A stretch of DNA of 64,000 nucleotides from Margaritifera margaritifera (GCA_029931535.1 JAQPZY010001688.1:5883001-5947000), one strand, 5' to 3'; shown: positions 35,834 through 45,548, counted from the first letter of the stretch. Made by a program: numbers and translations. Notes: generated by a model not told the origin, from the sequence alone.

Positions 35834-36745
35834 TTAATCAGAAGATAGATTTTTTGTATTTGAACTAATCCTGTTTATCGTTTCTTCCAATGTTTCAACT
35901 GCATCTAACAAAGCATCATGATAATTTTCTTTTTCAACCAGAGTGTATTTAACATCAAATGGTTTCCAACACAACAATCCAATGCTGTTCCTTACCACGA
36001 AGCGTTTTAATAATTTCTGCAGTTGTCTTAACATCTTTCCCATCAACGATGATATAATCTACGTTGACAGTTAATTTTCCTTCATCAAACATCTCCAGAA
36101 ACGCTATAAATCTGTCACCATCCGATCCACCAAAATCTATCAGCTTGTCTCTCTTCTTATCCGAGTACACACCAATAACACCTATCGCTAATGGTGTCAC
36201 ATCTTTCAAACAACCAAAATCATTGTGCAGCGTCTAAAACATGAATCAACAAACAAACCTTGTTCAGCAACGGGCGATACTTCTAGACCTGTCAGAACTT
36301 GTGGTAGATAATGTTCGGGAATATTCATTATTTTACGCAACATCGGGCACTTAAACTCTACCAACAACACCTTGTAGTAATCTTATTCAGATTCGTCTAG
36401 TAGTTCATCTTTATTGTAACGTCCAACAATGTAACCATCTGGTGAGTATCGTATTCCATAGTTTGTTTTTACACAAATATTCTATCCTAATATTTCCTCA
36501 CCAAAATCAATTTCTACATATTTTTTGATTATTGGTTCAAATAGTTTGCCCCAATGGCATGGAGCAGTTGCTTCAAATTTTAAAAAAATTGTCCTTGTCG
36601 CATAATTAAATTTTCTTTTGCCAATTCTGCTAAAGTTTTGTACGGATTAATTCCAATGACAGTAGCAATTTCCTATCCACCTAACGTCGTCTTCATGAGA
36701 TCGTACCATTTTGCTATTTTGTTGTTCTATTCTATTAGAAATTAC
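35834..36745 (-). pseudogene. YqaJ/lambda-type exonuclease (viral recombinase), broken
   Basis: PD-(D/E)xK exonuclease of the YqaJ/lambda-exo group, which chews 5' ends for single-strand annealing recombination or genome processing. Blocks in order: LGG-stop-EIATVIGINPYKT near 36640-36690; FEATAPCHWGKLFEP near 36525-36575; the acidic residue in RYSPDGYIVGR near 36425-36460; the E-x-K pair in LLVEFKCPMLRKI near 36340-36380; IPEHYLPQVLTGLEV near 36280-36325; and, after one frame change near 36225, LKDVTPLAIGVIGVYSDKK and a helical tail. In-frame stops lie near 36664, 36485 and 36386, plus one frameshift. The order and spacing of the catalytic blocks make the assignment fairly firm. It is not part of the usual core Polinton set. 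Confidence 0.75.
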
Positions 36746-36815
36746 TTCTTGTATATATATTTTTAGATTTATAACACACTGGTCTTTATTTAAATATTTA
36801 TTTTATATTGTTATA

Positions 36816-37096
36816 TTAAATATGTTTAAACAAATTAATCAAAGTATATTTACTAATACAACTGTGCGCATAATTCATCAACGTATCCTTGTCGTAAAAA
36901 ATTTCAATTTCACCGAATCTAGCGAACAAATATTTTTGTCTTGCTGTTAACAAAACGTTGTCCTCAGTGCCAATCACAATTTTAAAATCAGCAGCCACCT
37001 TGCGCTCTGGATTTAGCAAACATCTTCTTTATTTCATCATAAAGTATGTCACGATCAACGATATTGCATTTGATGACGTATTTTATGTCGTCCATT
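36816..37096 (-). pseudogene. Unknown small protein (about 90 aa), one frameshift
   Basis: Starts MDDIKYVIKCNIVDRDILYD at 37096 and changes frame near 37020 into NPERKVAADFKIVIGTEDN, ending near 36816. It is a mixed alpha/beta-looking sequence with no cysteines in pattern and no membrane segment. I do not recognise it. It sits between the exonuclease and a plus-strand small gene, whose start lies about 35 bases away head to head. Its consistent codon pattern on both sides of one indel argues for a former gene. Confidence 0.4.
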
Positions 37097-37132
37097 CCTA
37101 TTCTTATGATTTAGACAAGATATTATTAAATA

Positions 37133-37377
37133 ATGTTATCATTTTTAAAACAATTATATTCTGTTCCAGTTGTTGTTAAACATCGAGTTGTTGTTGATAG
37201 CTATGCGCCAGTTGATTACTACAATCCTGAAAAATATCAAACGCAGCAATACGAACCGGAACCTGGCGAGGTTGTTGATGAGTATTATCAAATAAATATT
37301 TTGTTGAGAAAATGCATTATGCCAGAGCGTCAACTGGTAGATATAATGTTAAATACCATTTGACAAAAATAAAATAA
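37133..37377 (+). pseudogene. Unknown small protein (about 80 aa), one frameshift
   Basis: Starts MLSFLKQLYSVPVVVKHRVV, with a Tyr/Pro/Glu-rich middle (YNPEKYQTQQYEPEPGEVVD). Near 37300 the natural reading seems to move into a frame giving HYARASTGRYNVKYHL and a TAA at 37375-37377. The PxY/PExxE-rich stretch could be a peptide-recruitment segment, but there is no recognised domain. It is divergently arranged with the gene at 36816-37096. Confidence 0.4.
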
Positions 37378-37620
37378 AAAAGTTTGATTTTATCCACGAT
37401 GAATCTGCTAGTTTTTACTCAAGATTGGTACATTTCATGAACATATCAATCCCAGGAAGGCTACAAAATATTAAATTTGATTTCATATTTCTACAAAATT
37501 TTTAAAATTTGATGACAGACTTATCTGCTGATCGGAAACATTATTTGATCTCGTTATACAAACCTGTAAAATGTAAATCTGTGCTAATAAAATATGAGCA
37601 AATATATTTAATATAATTAA
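37378..37620 (+). other. Possible coding remnant between plus gene and integrase
   Basis: A plus-strand reading FDFIHDESASFYSRLVHF continues to about 37495 and then in another frame to about 37611. It might be a decayed small gene. Support is weak. Confidence 0.2.
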
Positions 37621-38395
37621 TCAAACCAAACTACCTTTAACATAAGGCTCGATGCTACTTGTTGGTATCCAACTATTGAAAACATCGCTGTAGCCATGAC
37701 ATTTGACCAAGCTCTTTTTGCCTTTAGTTTTTAATATTTGTTCAAAAATAAATAAATTCTGATCGGTCTTTTGTAGTTCTTGTTCGTAAAAGCTTCCTAT
37801 TATCTCCTCATTGTTCAGGTCGTGTAATTTGTATGTTATAGGTATTGTTGTCAGTACTCTGCAAACAACAAATACTTCTTCTGACCAATTTGGTGTGGCG
37901 CCCTTTTCAAATATTTTTTTCGTTGATGAAATTCTAACCTTATCACCAACAGCAAATTTCTGTCTGCGGTACAAATTTTCATTAGCAAGTATTGGATTTG
38001 CAACAGCTTCGTTTGGTGTTATCTTTATCGAAAAATGTTTCGTATTATTGTACTCGGATACCATCTCCTGCAAAATTATCCACGTAATTACTCGTATTTT
38101 ATTCTGTGAAATTCTTGTAGATTTTATCCTTCAACGCTCGATTGAACCGCTCAACAATGACACTTTTCCCCTCATTTCCTGTTGTGTATTTTTGAATGTC
38201 ATGCTGCTCAAGCCAATTTTCAAAATTGTTTGTCGTAAAACTCAACACCATAGTCTGTCCAGATTTTATTCGGTTTTTTCCACTGTTTGTGATTATCCGA
38301 TTAAAAGCTATCATCCACAGCATTTGCTACAACACGTCGTCTTAAAAAAAATTCTTTGGCCTGTGCAGTTCATCTGCTAAAATAAATGGTGGAAC
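37621..38395 (-). pseudogene. Polinton integrase with chromodomain, internally deleted
   Basis: Retroviral-type DDE integrase that would insert the element. From the 5' side: ADELHRPK (38330-38360), then RRRVVANAVDD near 38310, then an abrupt join to WKKPNKIWTDYGVEFYDKQF near 38215-38275 (second catalytic Asp in WTDYG) and VIVERFNRALKDKI near 38110-38150 (catalytic Glu). The tail (37640-38000) has FAVGDKVRISSTK and ends with a chromodomain-like block, EQILKTKGKKSLVKCHGYSD ... FNSWIP. About 60 residues that should hold the first catalytic Asp are missing, and the amino end is absent too. Frameshifts lie near 38335 and 38090. The protein cannot be active. Confidence 0.85.
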
Positions 38396-39087
38396 ACCAA
38401 CCCCAAGTTTATATTTTGCGCCCATAATTCCCTGTACAAATCTTCTGTCGACACGTTCTCTCATATTCTGCGGTTTCATAGCCCGTAGTTCATCCAATAT
38501 TATTCGATCGCATCCATCTTTGTCCTGTTTGTTACCGTGATAGCAGATGTCGTGTCGCATTGCTATCGCTTCAACTTGATTGTACGGTTCCTGCTCGGGT
38601 AGCGGATTATCATTTGCGTCAATTTGTTGATCAAGTGGATTCCAAGGCCCGGTATATTTATGTCCTGGAAGTGTCCAGCCGCCCTTTGATGTTGGTAGTA
38701 TTCCTATTATCTTATGTATGTCTTATGTATGTCAATAGCGCCACCAATTACAGCTCGATGATCGCATTTTTTGCAATATTTTACAATTTTATCATGTTCG
38801 ATACAAAGATCGCGATCCTCATCGCAGTTGCACATATTTTATTATTAAGCAGTCGACAAGATTGGCTGACAAAGTTCTGGAGAATCTGGCCGTACTGCAA
38901 CATTAATACCTTCTCCTAGCAACACATCAGGTGTTGCCGCTGCAGGTTTCTTGAGAAATACACTTTTTCTCTTGCTGCAAACATCACAAATGCTCTTCAT
39001 CATTAATCTGTTGTTCTTTGTCGTTACAACTTCATCATCAACATTTCCTGTTTGTGTTTTACACTTCAAGTAACATGTTGTTGTCAT
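38396..39087 (-). pseudogene. Zn-ribbon plus phospholipase A2-like virion protein
   Basis: A two-domain protein. The N-terminal part (39087 to about 38960) has TTTCYLKCKTQTGN and CDVCSKRKSVFLKK, a four-Cys ribbon of the DUF5679 type. A second Cys/His set, CNCDEDRDLCIEHDKIVKYC, lies near 38770-38835. The C-terminal part has the calcium-loop-like YTGPWNPLDQQID near 38620-38660 and the catalytic HD in IAMRHDICYHGNKQD near 38515-38570, as in parvovirus VP1-type PLA2 domains. In virions such domains breach endosomal membranes. Stops near 38845 and a frameshift around 38715 and 38575 break it. Its last residues (KLGVG, 38396-38410) run straight into integrase sequence, which suggests a deletion. 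Confidence 0.75.
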
Positions 39088-39101
39088 CTTATTTATTAAT
39101 T

Positions 39102-39642
39102 TCACTCAAAATTTACATACATTAATGCTAATTTACTTGGATTCACATTGAACTGTGTAATAAAATCTATAAATTTAATACCCCGCGACATCTGCTTGAT
39201 GAACATGATACAATAGTAACCGCATGCTGCTGTTCCTATAGGTTGAATTTGTGATGAATTATATTTGATTCTACTTCTCACATACTTTTTAACAGCGACA
39301 GATGGCGGCAATCCAAATGAGTCAAAATAAATATTATCGTAAAGTGCGACCCAATGTGTTCCATTGCCATCATTAAAATTTTGAATATTAATCACACATG
39401 AAGTATTTGGTAGCCAGCTAGCTGGCCGCAACTGGTCTTTTGAAAACACTCCAGTAAATCCATTAACATTACTTAATTTATCATGAATCTCGAAATTGTT
39501 TAATGGTTTCACATTCGTCTGGTGCCTGGCAGTGTCAGTCCTCTTCCAATACCAAAAAGACTGGGCAACAGGGTGCCCGCTATTCCTGCCAGCAGTGGCC
39601 CTGATGATGAACCCTCCCTGTACTACTCGCCTTGTCCTTGTC

Positions 39643-39673
<31 letters not shown>

Positions 39674-39701
39674 GGTACTGCTCTCTGCGCTTTGGTGGCA
39701 T
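39102..39701 (-). CDS. Adenain-like cysteine protease (PRO), open frame of 199 aa
   Basis: Capsid-maturation protease of the adenovirus/Ulp1 type. Catalytic set: His in GTHWVALYDN near 39340-39370, Asp in YFDSFG near 39320-39335, Gln in SSQIQPIG near 39240-39260, and Cys in ACGYYCIMF near 39205-39230. The C-terminal helix ends ALMYVNFE at 39102. The frame is uninterrupted from an ATG at 39701, but the first 60 or so residues (poly-Lys, then RRVVQGG) look like a different small basic protein read into PRO. In the alternative frame the same DNA gives a hydrophobic tail ending at 39509. The true PRO start is probably near 39515 and has no obvious ATG. It lies between the PLA2 gene and the core-like genes. 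Confidence 0.88.
39509..39701 (-). pseudogene. Small basic/hydrophobic core-like protein overlapping PRO
   Basis: Begins MPPKRREQYQ plus a poly-Lys tract encoded by an A-run (39646-39673), continues TRTRRVVQGG, and in the next frame gives PLLAGIAGTLLPSLFGIG then LPGTRRM and a TGA at 39509-39511. The basic head, GG and hydrophobic Gly/Leu tail parallel the intact 38-residue protein just upstream (39719-39835), so the two look like paralogues. This resembles adenovirus pX/mu-type core peptides in composition only. The A-run probably slipped and shifted the frame. Confidence 0.5.
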
Positions 39702-39718
39702 TATTTAATACTTTTAGA

Positions 39719-39835
39719 CTAAATTTTTATTCCAAACAAGCCTAAAATATTTGATAATATTGGTATCATCCCACCACGTCGTACTGTTTTTCTTCTTGGC
39801 ACTCGTTGCCTTGGTTGTCGTCTATTTGGTGGCAT
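39719..39835 (-). CDS. Small basic/hydrophobic core-like peptide (38 aa)
   Basis: An intact frame from an ATG at 39835 to a TAG at 39719-39721. The head MPPNRRQPRQRVPRRK is Arg/Pro-rich; after GG comes the hydrophobic tail MIPILSNILGLFGIKI. Its first residues match the neighbouring protein's MPPKRRE. A role as a DNA-condensing or membrane-active core peptide is inferred from composition and from its place between PRO and capsid genes. Confidence 0.6.
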   Translation of the reverse strand: MPPNRRQPRQRVPRRKTVRRGGMIPILSNILGLFGIKI

Positions 39836-39861
39836 TATCCATTACTGTAGACTAAAATTGC

Positions 39862-40169
39862 TTACATTACTTTTATTCCATCTCCACTGACAGCCTTCTT
39901 AATGGCACCAGAAATTGCACCAGAGGCTGCTTCTATGCCAGAAAGTGTAGGCCCGAATAATCCACCATGTCTGGCCATTGCTGTTTTCTGAGCCTTAGAT
40001 AGATTCAGGACAAACGGTCTTCCTTTGCCAATTTTGGTTTGTTGTGTTTTTGTTAACGTTAATTTTACTGGCGTGGATCCTTTGTAATCAACTTTTATAG
40101 ACACTGCTTCTCGTTTGTCAACTTTTTTACCTGTCCTTGAGACAGATTAATTTCATGGAGATTGTACAT
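39862..40169 (-). pseudogene. Small core/minor-capsid-like protein (pX-like), one frameshift
   Basis: Starts MYNLHEINLSQGQVKKL at 40169 and changes frame near 40100 to VKLTLTKTQQTKIGKGRPFV, then LNLSKAQKTAMARHGGLFG and a helical Ala/Gly-rich tail (GIEAASGAISGAIKKAV). The repeated LxLSxxQ-type pattern with basic residues followed by GG occurs in small proteins next to Polinton capsid genes. The likely job is DNA packaging or capsid support. It sits immediately downstream of the major capsid gene in the same orientation. Confidence 0.6.
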
Positions 40170-40197
40170 GTTATTATTATTATTTGTTGGATAAAGT

Positions 40198-41729
40198 TCA
40201 CACTCTGACTATCATTCGTCCTTTGACAGCGTCAAGCTTAAGGTATCTATCAGATGTTATTAACGCCTATGCGTAGTAGTTTTCGCAAGGTGGTGCCTCT
40301 AACGTCCAATTGACCTCTATGTCAGCTGGTGATGCAGCCAATCGTTCGCTGTGCTTGCTAACGTCAAAGTGGAATATTGGGTTCAATGTCCTACTCCTCG
40401 ATCGAAATTTGGCTGCCAGTGTCGCAGTCTTGGTACTTTTGCATTGACTCCATCAGCGAAAGATATGCACGTGAAATATTTCTGTTAGCACCAGGTTCAA
40501 AATCACAAACTAGTTCACATTCTGGATATTGCCTTGAGTTTATTCTGGCAACAATCCTTGTTAGATTAAGATGATCAAATATTCGCTTATTTTGTCGTTG
40601 ATCGCAATCAGCACGTGCTGTTGTCTGAAATACAACGTAAATATGGCGTGGCAGTTGTTCAGAATCTGCTGTTGTAATTCTCCAGCAGTAACTAGCAGCA
40701 TTTGTTATTGATTATAGGTCAATTTTATTTTGTTCGAAATAAATTTTTCGTTCAAAAGCCTTCAGTGAATCTTTTAGTTCTAAAGTCTTTTCGATGGATG
40801 GGACAATTTTTGGCATCCATAACGACATATGGTTAATTTTAAATTTGCCGTTTCCAACAGCATTTGATCTTAAAACAATATAATTAGTCTCAGCCCTGTT
40901 CAGGATTAATGTGTGTTTAATGCTTCTGAAAACTTTATTTACATCGCGAAAAAAATCCAAATACGCTGCTTAACGGCAAGATCATTGTTATCTGAGCACT
41001 AGAATCACTAAAAGCTCTGCGCTTGGCAAATCCTTCGTTGCATACTGGATTTTTTGTTAATCTCGCAACCTGTTGAGCTTTTGCTAATATTGTTGCTCAT
41101 CAGCACCAGCAGCAACTGCTTCAACACCAACTCTTGTACAAATAAGGTTAAGTGTTGTTGCGATTGTTGCAAGATTGGCGCCACTAGATCAATACCAAGT
41201 TTACCAGTTGCAGTGTTAACTGATTGTACGATGATTAAAAGAGTAGCTGCGTCATTAGCACCACCGTACGGATTTTCGGTATCAAAAGATTATATATGCT
41301 CTGTAGAGCCTATTCCAGTGTCATAGAACCAGAGCATGTTTGTTGCTGTAGATTTTGAATAATCATCGCTAAATGAAAGAATATTCATTATTTTACTTGC
41401 TACAGGGAGATGTTCTGCAACATCTTCCATCGTCTGATTTCCAAGTTGATATTTTGCGCCCTTAAACAAACTCCAACCGTTGTTCTGCAGTGCAATTGCT
41501 TGTCCTGCTCCAAATTCTGCACCAACGGCTGTTAATACCTGTCCACGAACCTCAAGAAAAGCTTTGTGTGGCAAGAGAAATATGTCCTCATCTCGTGTTT
41601 TAATTGTTCGCTTGGTGTCTCCATAGCATGTGAGCTGTCATCTAAATATTCGATGTAATCAAATTCTGTTCTTGTATTGTCAAAAAGATACGGCTCGCCA
41701 AGATCGAGATAATGTTTGGTTGTTGCCAT
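40198..41729 (-). pseudogene. MCP: Major capsid protein (double jelly-roll, hexon-like), frameshifted
   Basis: Main shell protein of the predicted icosahedral particle. Starts MATTKHYLDLGEPYLF at 41729 and runs about 510 codons to a TGA at 40198-40200. Recognisable blocks: LPHKAFLEVRGQVLTAVGA near 41520-41580; NNGWSLFKGAKYQLGNQTME near 41430-41490; WFYDTGIG near 41310-41335; LILNRAETNYIVL and HMSLWMPKIVPS near 40800-40920; IFDHLNLTR and RQYPECELVCDFEPGANRN near 40490-40580; FHFDVSKHSERLAASPADIE near 40305-40370; and ITSDRYLKLDAVKGRMIV near 40205-40260. At least four frame breaks plus a TAG near 40277 are visible. The length is on the short side for a Polinton MCP, so some sequence between 41000 and 41290 may be lost or too diverged to follow. 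Confidence 0.85.
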
Positions 41730-41774
41730 GTTATTAATAAACGTTAGACAAAATTAAAACGCTGCAACGTCACG

Positions 41775-42149
41775 TCATTTTTGCGTCTTGGTAATAAGAT
41801 TGTTAATGATCTGTTCGCCCTTTGGTGATAGTAATTTTTTTTGTCGTTTTGATCATTACTCTTGCTGTTTCTGGTGTTGGTGCTATTTCAGCAATTGCCT
41901 CGTTAATTTTCTGGTTTGATGGCATTGGTGAGGCACTGGTTGGCCCTTAATTTTGTCAGCAATCTTCTGACCAAGAGCTGTACCTGCTGCAGATATTGCT
42001 CCTGTTGCGAAAGCTTTCGTGGCATCAATAGCTACTGGTGCTAGTTTAGTTCCGAGACCAGGTCCATGTTCGATAATCTTCGAAAAAATACTGCTAAAAA
42101 TATTTCCACCGATTACCTTTCGTCGATAAATTTTTCTTTTGGACAACAT
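41775..42149 (-). pseudogene. pVI-like minor capsid protein, frameshifted tail
   Basis: Starts MLSKRKIYRRKVIGGNIF at 42149: a basic head, a GG site where an adenain-type protease could cut, then an amphipathic Gly/Ala-rich helix region (SSIFSKIIEHGPGLG; AIDATKAFATGAISAAGTAL). Near 41960 the frame changes and the C-terminal part reads INEAIAEIAPTPETARVM, then after another shift KGEQIINNLITK before a TGA at 41775-41777. The basic head plus amphipathic helix next to capsid genes fits membrane-lytic internal proteins such as adenovirus pVI. It lies between MCP and penton genes. Confidence 0.6.
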
Positions 42150-42172
42150 TATTTTTTATTGTTTGACAAGAT

Positions 42173-42740
42173 TTATTTAATCATCCGTAGATGTAAATAA
42201 TACAGGTCGAGTTGCCTATTGCTCTGGTCTGTTAGTGTCATTGTTATTGACCTTTTTTGTTGCTCGAGATTTAGCGGATAGTAAATAATTTGTCTCGGAT
42301 TAATCTGCATTAACGATCCTGGCGGAACATCCGGTGAAAAACTATAGATCGATTGGCCTCTGGCACCTTTTGCGGAATATGATCCTTCCGCTATCGAGCA
42401 GTTCATTAGAATACTGTTAACGTCAGTGATATTTACAGGTTTTTCGCCATCGTATGAGATTGATGGGGCAACAGAAGATCCGTATTGCTGTCTGTTGAAC
42501 CCCAACAACGAGCCTATTGATGTTGCTCTGTTAAAATCTACCAACATGTTGCTGATTAATGTCATCTTTGATCGTAATGTGCTGTAGTTTGGTTCTAGTG
42601 AAAAATTATCCGCATTACCACCGTTTGATGTTATTAAGGATTTAATCGCAGTATTAAGATCAGTGATATTGAAGGCGCCAGGTGGAATCTTGAGGCTGAT
42701 CCATGCACCAGCTTGAAATGTGAAATCGACATTCCAGGCC
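42173..42740 (-). CDS. Penton-type minor capsid protein (single jelly-roll), N-terminally truncated
   Basis: Vertex protein of the capsid. The open frame reaches back to an ATG at 42871, but its first 40 residues overlap ATPase coding sequence. Recognisable penton sequence starts about 42735 (AWNVDFTFQAGAWISLKIPPGAFNITDLN). Further blocks: FSLEPNYSTLRSKMTL near 42555-42605; LVDFNRATSIGSLLGF near 42495-42545; KPVNITDVNSILMNC near 42400-42445; SFSPDVPPGSLMQINPRQII near 42285-42345; and the final beta strands MTLTDQSNRQLDL and YYLHLRMIK, stop at 42173. From 42735 to the end the frame is intact. The missing amino end and the junction with ATPase sequence near 42740 suggest a small deletion fused the two genes. 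Confidence 0.8.
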
Positions 42741-43420
42741 GCATCTAAACATCGTCTCACGACCAGAAGCAAATCGATCAAATAATACAAAATCGTGTTT
42801 GCATATTGTTGCTTGATGATAGAACTCTGCAAATATTTCTTTTGTGACCCCGCCACAATGTTCTCGAGCAATATTTTTTATGTCAGTGTTGTCAAGACCA
42901 GCAAACAAAATAAAACAGTCTGTGTTTCATCTGTTAAATCGATCGATGATGTAGAATCCCTGAGCTAGAAATATTGCGTTGCATCTTTTGTTCCTTGATA
43001 AGGAAAAGTAGGATTTTATTTTATCGATTTCAGAGTGCTCGAGAGGAATGTCATCAAAAACAATAATTTTATTATCGTCAGAATCAAGTTCTTTTACTGG
43101 AATAACATCCTCTGGTTGTCTGATGATGAAAGTATCGTCTTTTGCATCAAGCTCATTTTTTAGTTTGTCGTTGTATTCTGTCAACAACATGTATTTGTCT
43201 TGCTGCGGATTCACCGTATAAATATATATCCGATCGTAGTTTAAATTGTCATTGAGTAGCATATTCAACAAAAGATTCGTTTTGCCAGATCCGGTACGAC
43301 CAACGATCAAATAATGACAATTTGGCAGGTTGTTGTTGTGCTGGTGTGTAATGACATTTTCAGTATCAAAATTTATGATTGACTTATTATTTTATAAATC
43401 ACATTAAATTTAGTCTAGAG
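42741..43420 (-). pseudogene. FtsK/HerA-type DNA-packaging ATPase, one break
   Basis: Motor that would pump the genome into the capsid. Walker A IVGRTGSGKTN near 43277-43310, Walker B NKIIVFDDI near 43045-43070, then KSYFSLSRNKRCNAIFLAQG near 42955-43015 with a sensor-type Gln. A TGA/frame change near 42925 separates LFAGLDNTDIKNIAREHCGG and FAEFYHQATICKHDFVLFDR (42760-42905), ending in FASGRETMFRCGLE. About 35 residues upstream of the Walker A ATG are in frame without a start (ITHQHNNNLPNCHYLIVGR), so the original start may lie near 43420 and be mutated. It is divergent from the fibre gene that begins at 43433. Confidence 0.9.
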
Positions 43421-43432
43421 TAATTTAATAAA

Positions 43433-44843
43433 ATGAGCAATTACACAAAATTTGGAACATTAGTTGATAATGGCGGCAATGGAAGTTCAACAAAAACTAA
43501 AGTTGTTGGAGATTATGACAAGAAATCTGGAGATTCAATGAAAGGTAACCTTAACATGCAAGGGAAAAAAAAACAACTTGGAAACATCGTATCCACCACA
43601 ACCAGATACATCTGGCATTGTCAATAATTCACAGGCGGCAAGGTTTGGTCAAGTACAAACATTAGGCGTATAAAAATTAAATTTGTCTGGCGGAACAATG
43701 TCTGGAAACATAAATATGGCTTGAAGAAAAATTTACAACCTGGAAGCAAATTATCCTTTACCAAGAAGTAATACATCGCAAGCTGTAAGTTTGAGCCAGT
43801 TGAATTATATAAATAATTTGAAGTTAATAAATCTGGGGATAATATTCCTGGAACAATCAACTTTATTAATGGCGGAAAAATTACTGGACTGCCAACATCA
43901 TGGCCTCCTAGTGAGAGCGATGCTGTAAGTTACATACAAATTAAGAGTGACATAACAAATGGTGATTACGTGCCAAGGCGTGGATCGACAATGTTAGGAT
44001 GGTTAAACATGGGCAGTTTTGAACTTTATGGACTTGATACGTCAGTACCGTTTGGTGATGATTATGTTGTAAGCTACAAATTATTAAAAGATTATTCTGT
44101 TAAGAGATCTGGCGATGCTATGCAAGGCGCACTCAATATGAGCGGATTTAAATTATCAGGTTATCCATTGCCAAACCAAGCTAGTGATGGTGATGCAGTT
44201 CCATATTTGGGTTTGAATAATGCATTAACATCGCTCGTTAAAAAAGCTGGCGATGAAATGACAGGCTCGCTTGACATGGGAATTAATAAAATAACATCAT
44301 CTGCGGTACCAACAACAGGCAATGATTTAACGAATAAAACTTACGTTGATGGTGTTGAAAATTTTGGCACCAAACGTGTAAAAAATAACGTCGGATACAT
44401 TCCAGTATTTCCTAATGGCACAAATAATCGCGTTGGTTTTATTGCAACATCATCGTCAGCTTATTTATGCATCTGCGTGGAACTCTACAGGTGGTACTGG
44501 AGCTCAGGAATAGGCAACAAGTGATGTTAGTTCAAACTTTTGGATTAAAATTAAATGTCCTACTTCTGTGGCGATATGGAAATTTCAATTACGTGGCAGG
44601 GCAGCAAATACAGAGCGAATTTCCAACTGGAAATTAGAAGGATCGAAAGATGACATCATTTTTACGACATTGTACACACCACCTTATCCGACATATGTTG
44701 GTTCAACTTTATTAGAATTCACATTAGCAGCTGCTGATACAAATACAAAGTACAAATATTTCAGATTGTACTGCATTAATGCAGAACCTGTAAATCCAGG
44801 ATTAACAACATTTCAAATATTTACGCTAGATGATTTAATCTAA
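43433..44843 (+). pseudogene. Fibre-like attachment protein with six shaft repeats, frameshifted
   Basis: Starts MSNYTKFGTLVDNGG at 43433. A motif of the form G-D/T-x-M-x-G-x-L/I-x-M recurs six times at about 43525 (GDSMKGNLNM), 43685 (GGTMSGNINM), 43832 (GDNIPGTINF), 43979 (GSTMLGWLNM), 44108 (GDAMQGALNM) and 44246 (GDEMTGSLDM), spaced 129-160 bases, each followed by a short L..P....DAV..Y-type element. Such repeats build trimeric shafts in phage tail fibres. The C-terminal region (44440-44840) reads WKFQLRGRAANTERISNWKL ... YFRLYCINAEP, resembling F5/8C/discoidin-type sugar-binding domains. Four or five frame breaks (near 43590, 43670, 43725, 43860, 44465) are visible. It probably recognised host cells. 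It opens the plus-strand block. Confidence 0.75.
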
Positions 44844-44852
44844 CACGATTAA

Positions 44853-45546
44853 TATGGAAGAAAAAAATCTGAAATAGTGGAACTTTACAGAGAATTTTAT
44901 ACTAATGTGTTTGATCTAGGTCGTGTGGTAGAAAGTCAAGCAGATGCTACTGTAGAGGCTGCGGCTAATGTAACTATACTAAATAAGTTGAAAAATAATT
45001 TGAAAACGAATATTATTCCAGAGGATGATATTGAAGTAAACTTTAATTCTGTCCACACTATGCGCGCAAATCAGCTTCGTGATGAACTTTATAAATATGA
45101 TGCACTTGCTAAAATGTGCTCTGAACGCACTAGAGTTGAAATTGAGAGATCTTTGGAAGATTTGTTACATAAAATTGTACTAGAACTTGAACAGGACATT
45201 GTGATTATGATAACCAGGGCCAAAAAATAACAAGACCCAAATCAGCTAGTAAAAAACATAACGAGAACTGGAGATGTTGGGATAGACAAAATGAACGGAA
45301 AAAATATGTGCTAAACAAAAATCCAAGATTAAAAGACTTTGGTGGGCTTGAGGATGTTGAAACTAAAATTAATTGGAATCTGGAAGATGTTAAAGATTTT
45401 AATGAGGTTAAACTCAGAAGTATACGAGAAAAAAATTTACACAGAAGGTTTTCAATAAGAGATTAGGTACTGAAAGGAATAGACCTGAAAATGATAATTA
45501 TAAAAAGCTTAGTGATGTTATTCTAAAAAATAATTTGGACTTTTAG
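44853..45546 (+). pseudogene. Unknown helical protein (about 230 aa), frameshifted
   Basis: An ATG at 44853 (MEEKN) loses frame in an A-run at 44860-44867, after which the long segment VELYREFYTNVFDLGRVV ... VIMITRAKK runs to 45230, mostly helical and acidic/basic mixed. Further coding-like blocks follow in other frames: KNPRLKDFGGLEDVETKINW near 45325-45390 and GTERNRPENDNYKKLSD near 45465-45515, with a TAG at 45544-45546. No domain recognised. Its place directly after the fibre gene suggests a virion or assembly role, but that is inference from position only. Confidence 0.5.
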
Positions 45547-45548
45547 TA

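Noticed and set aside
37811..38380. A 189-codon plus-strand frame opposite the integrase
   Set aside because: The minus strand carries recognisable integrase and chromodomain blocks over the same bases. The plus frame has no motif.
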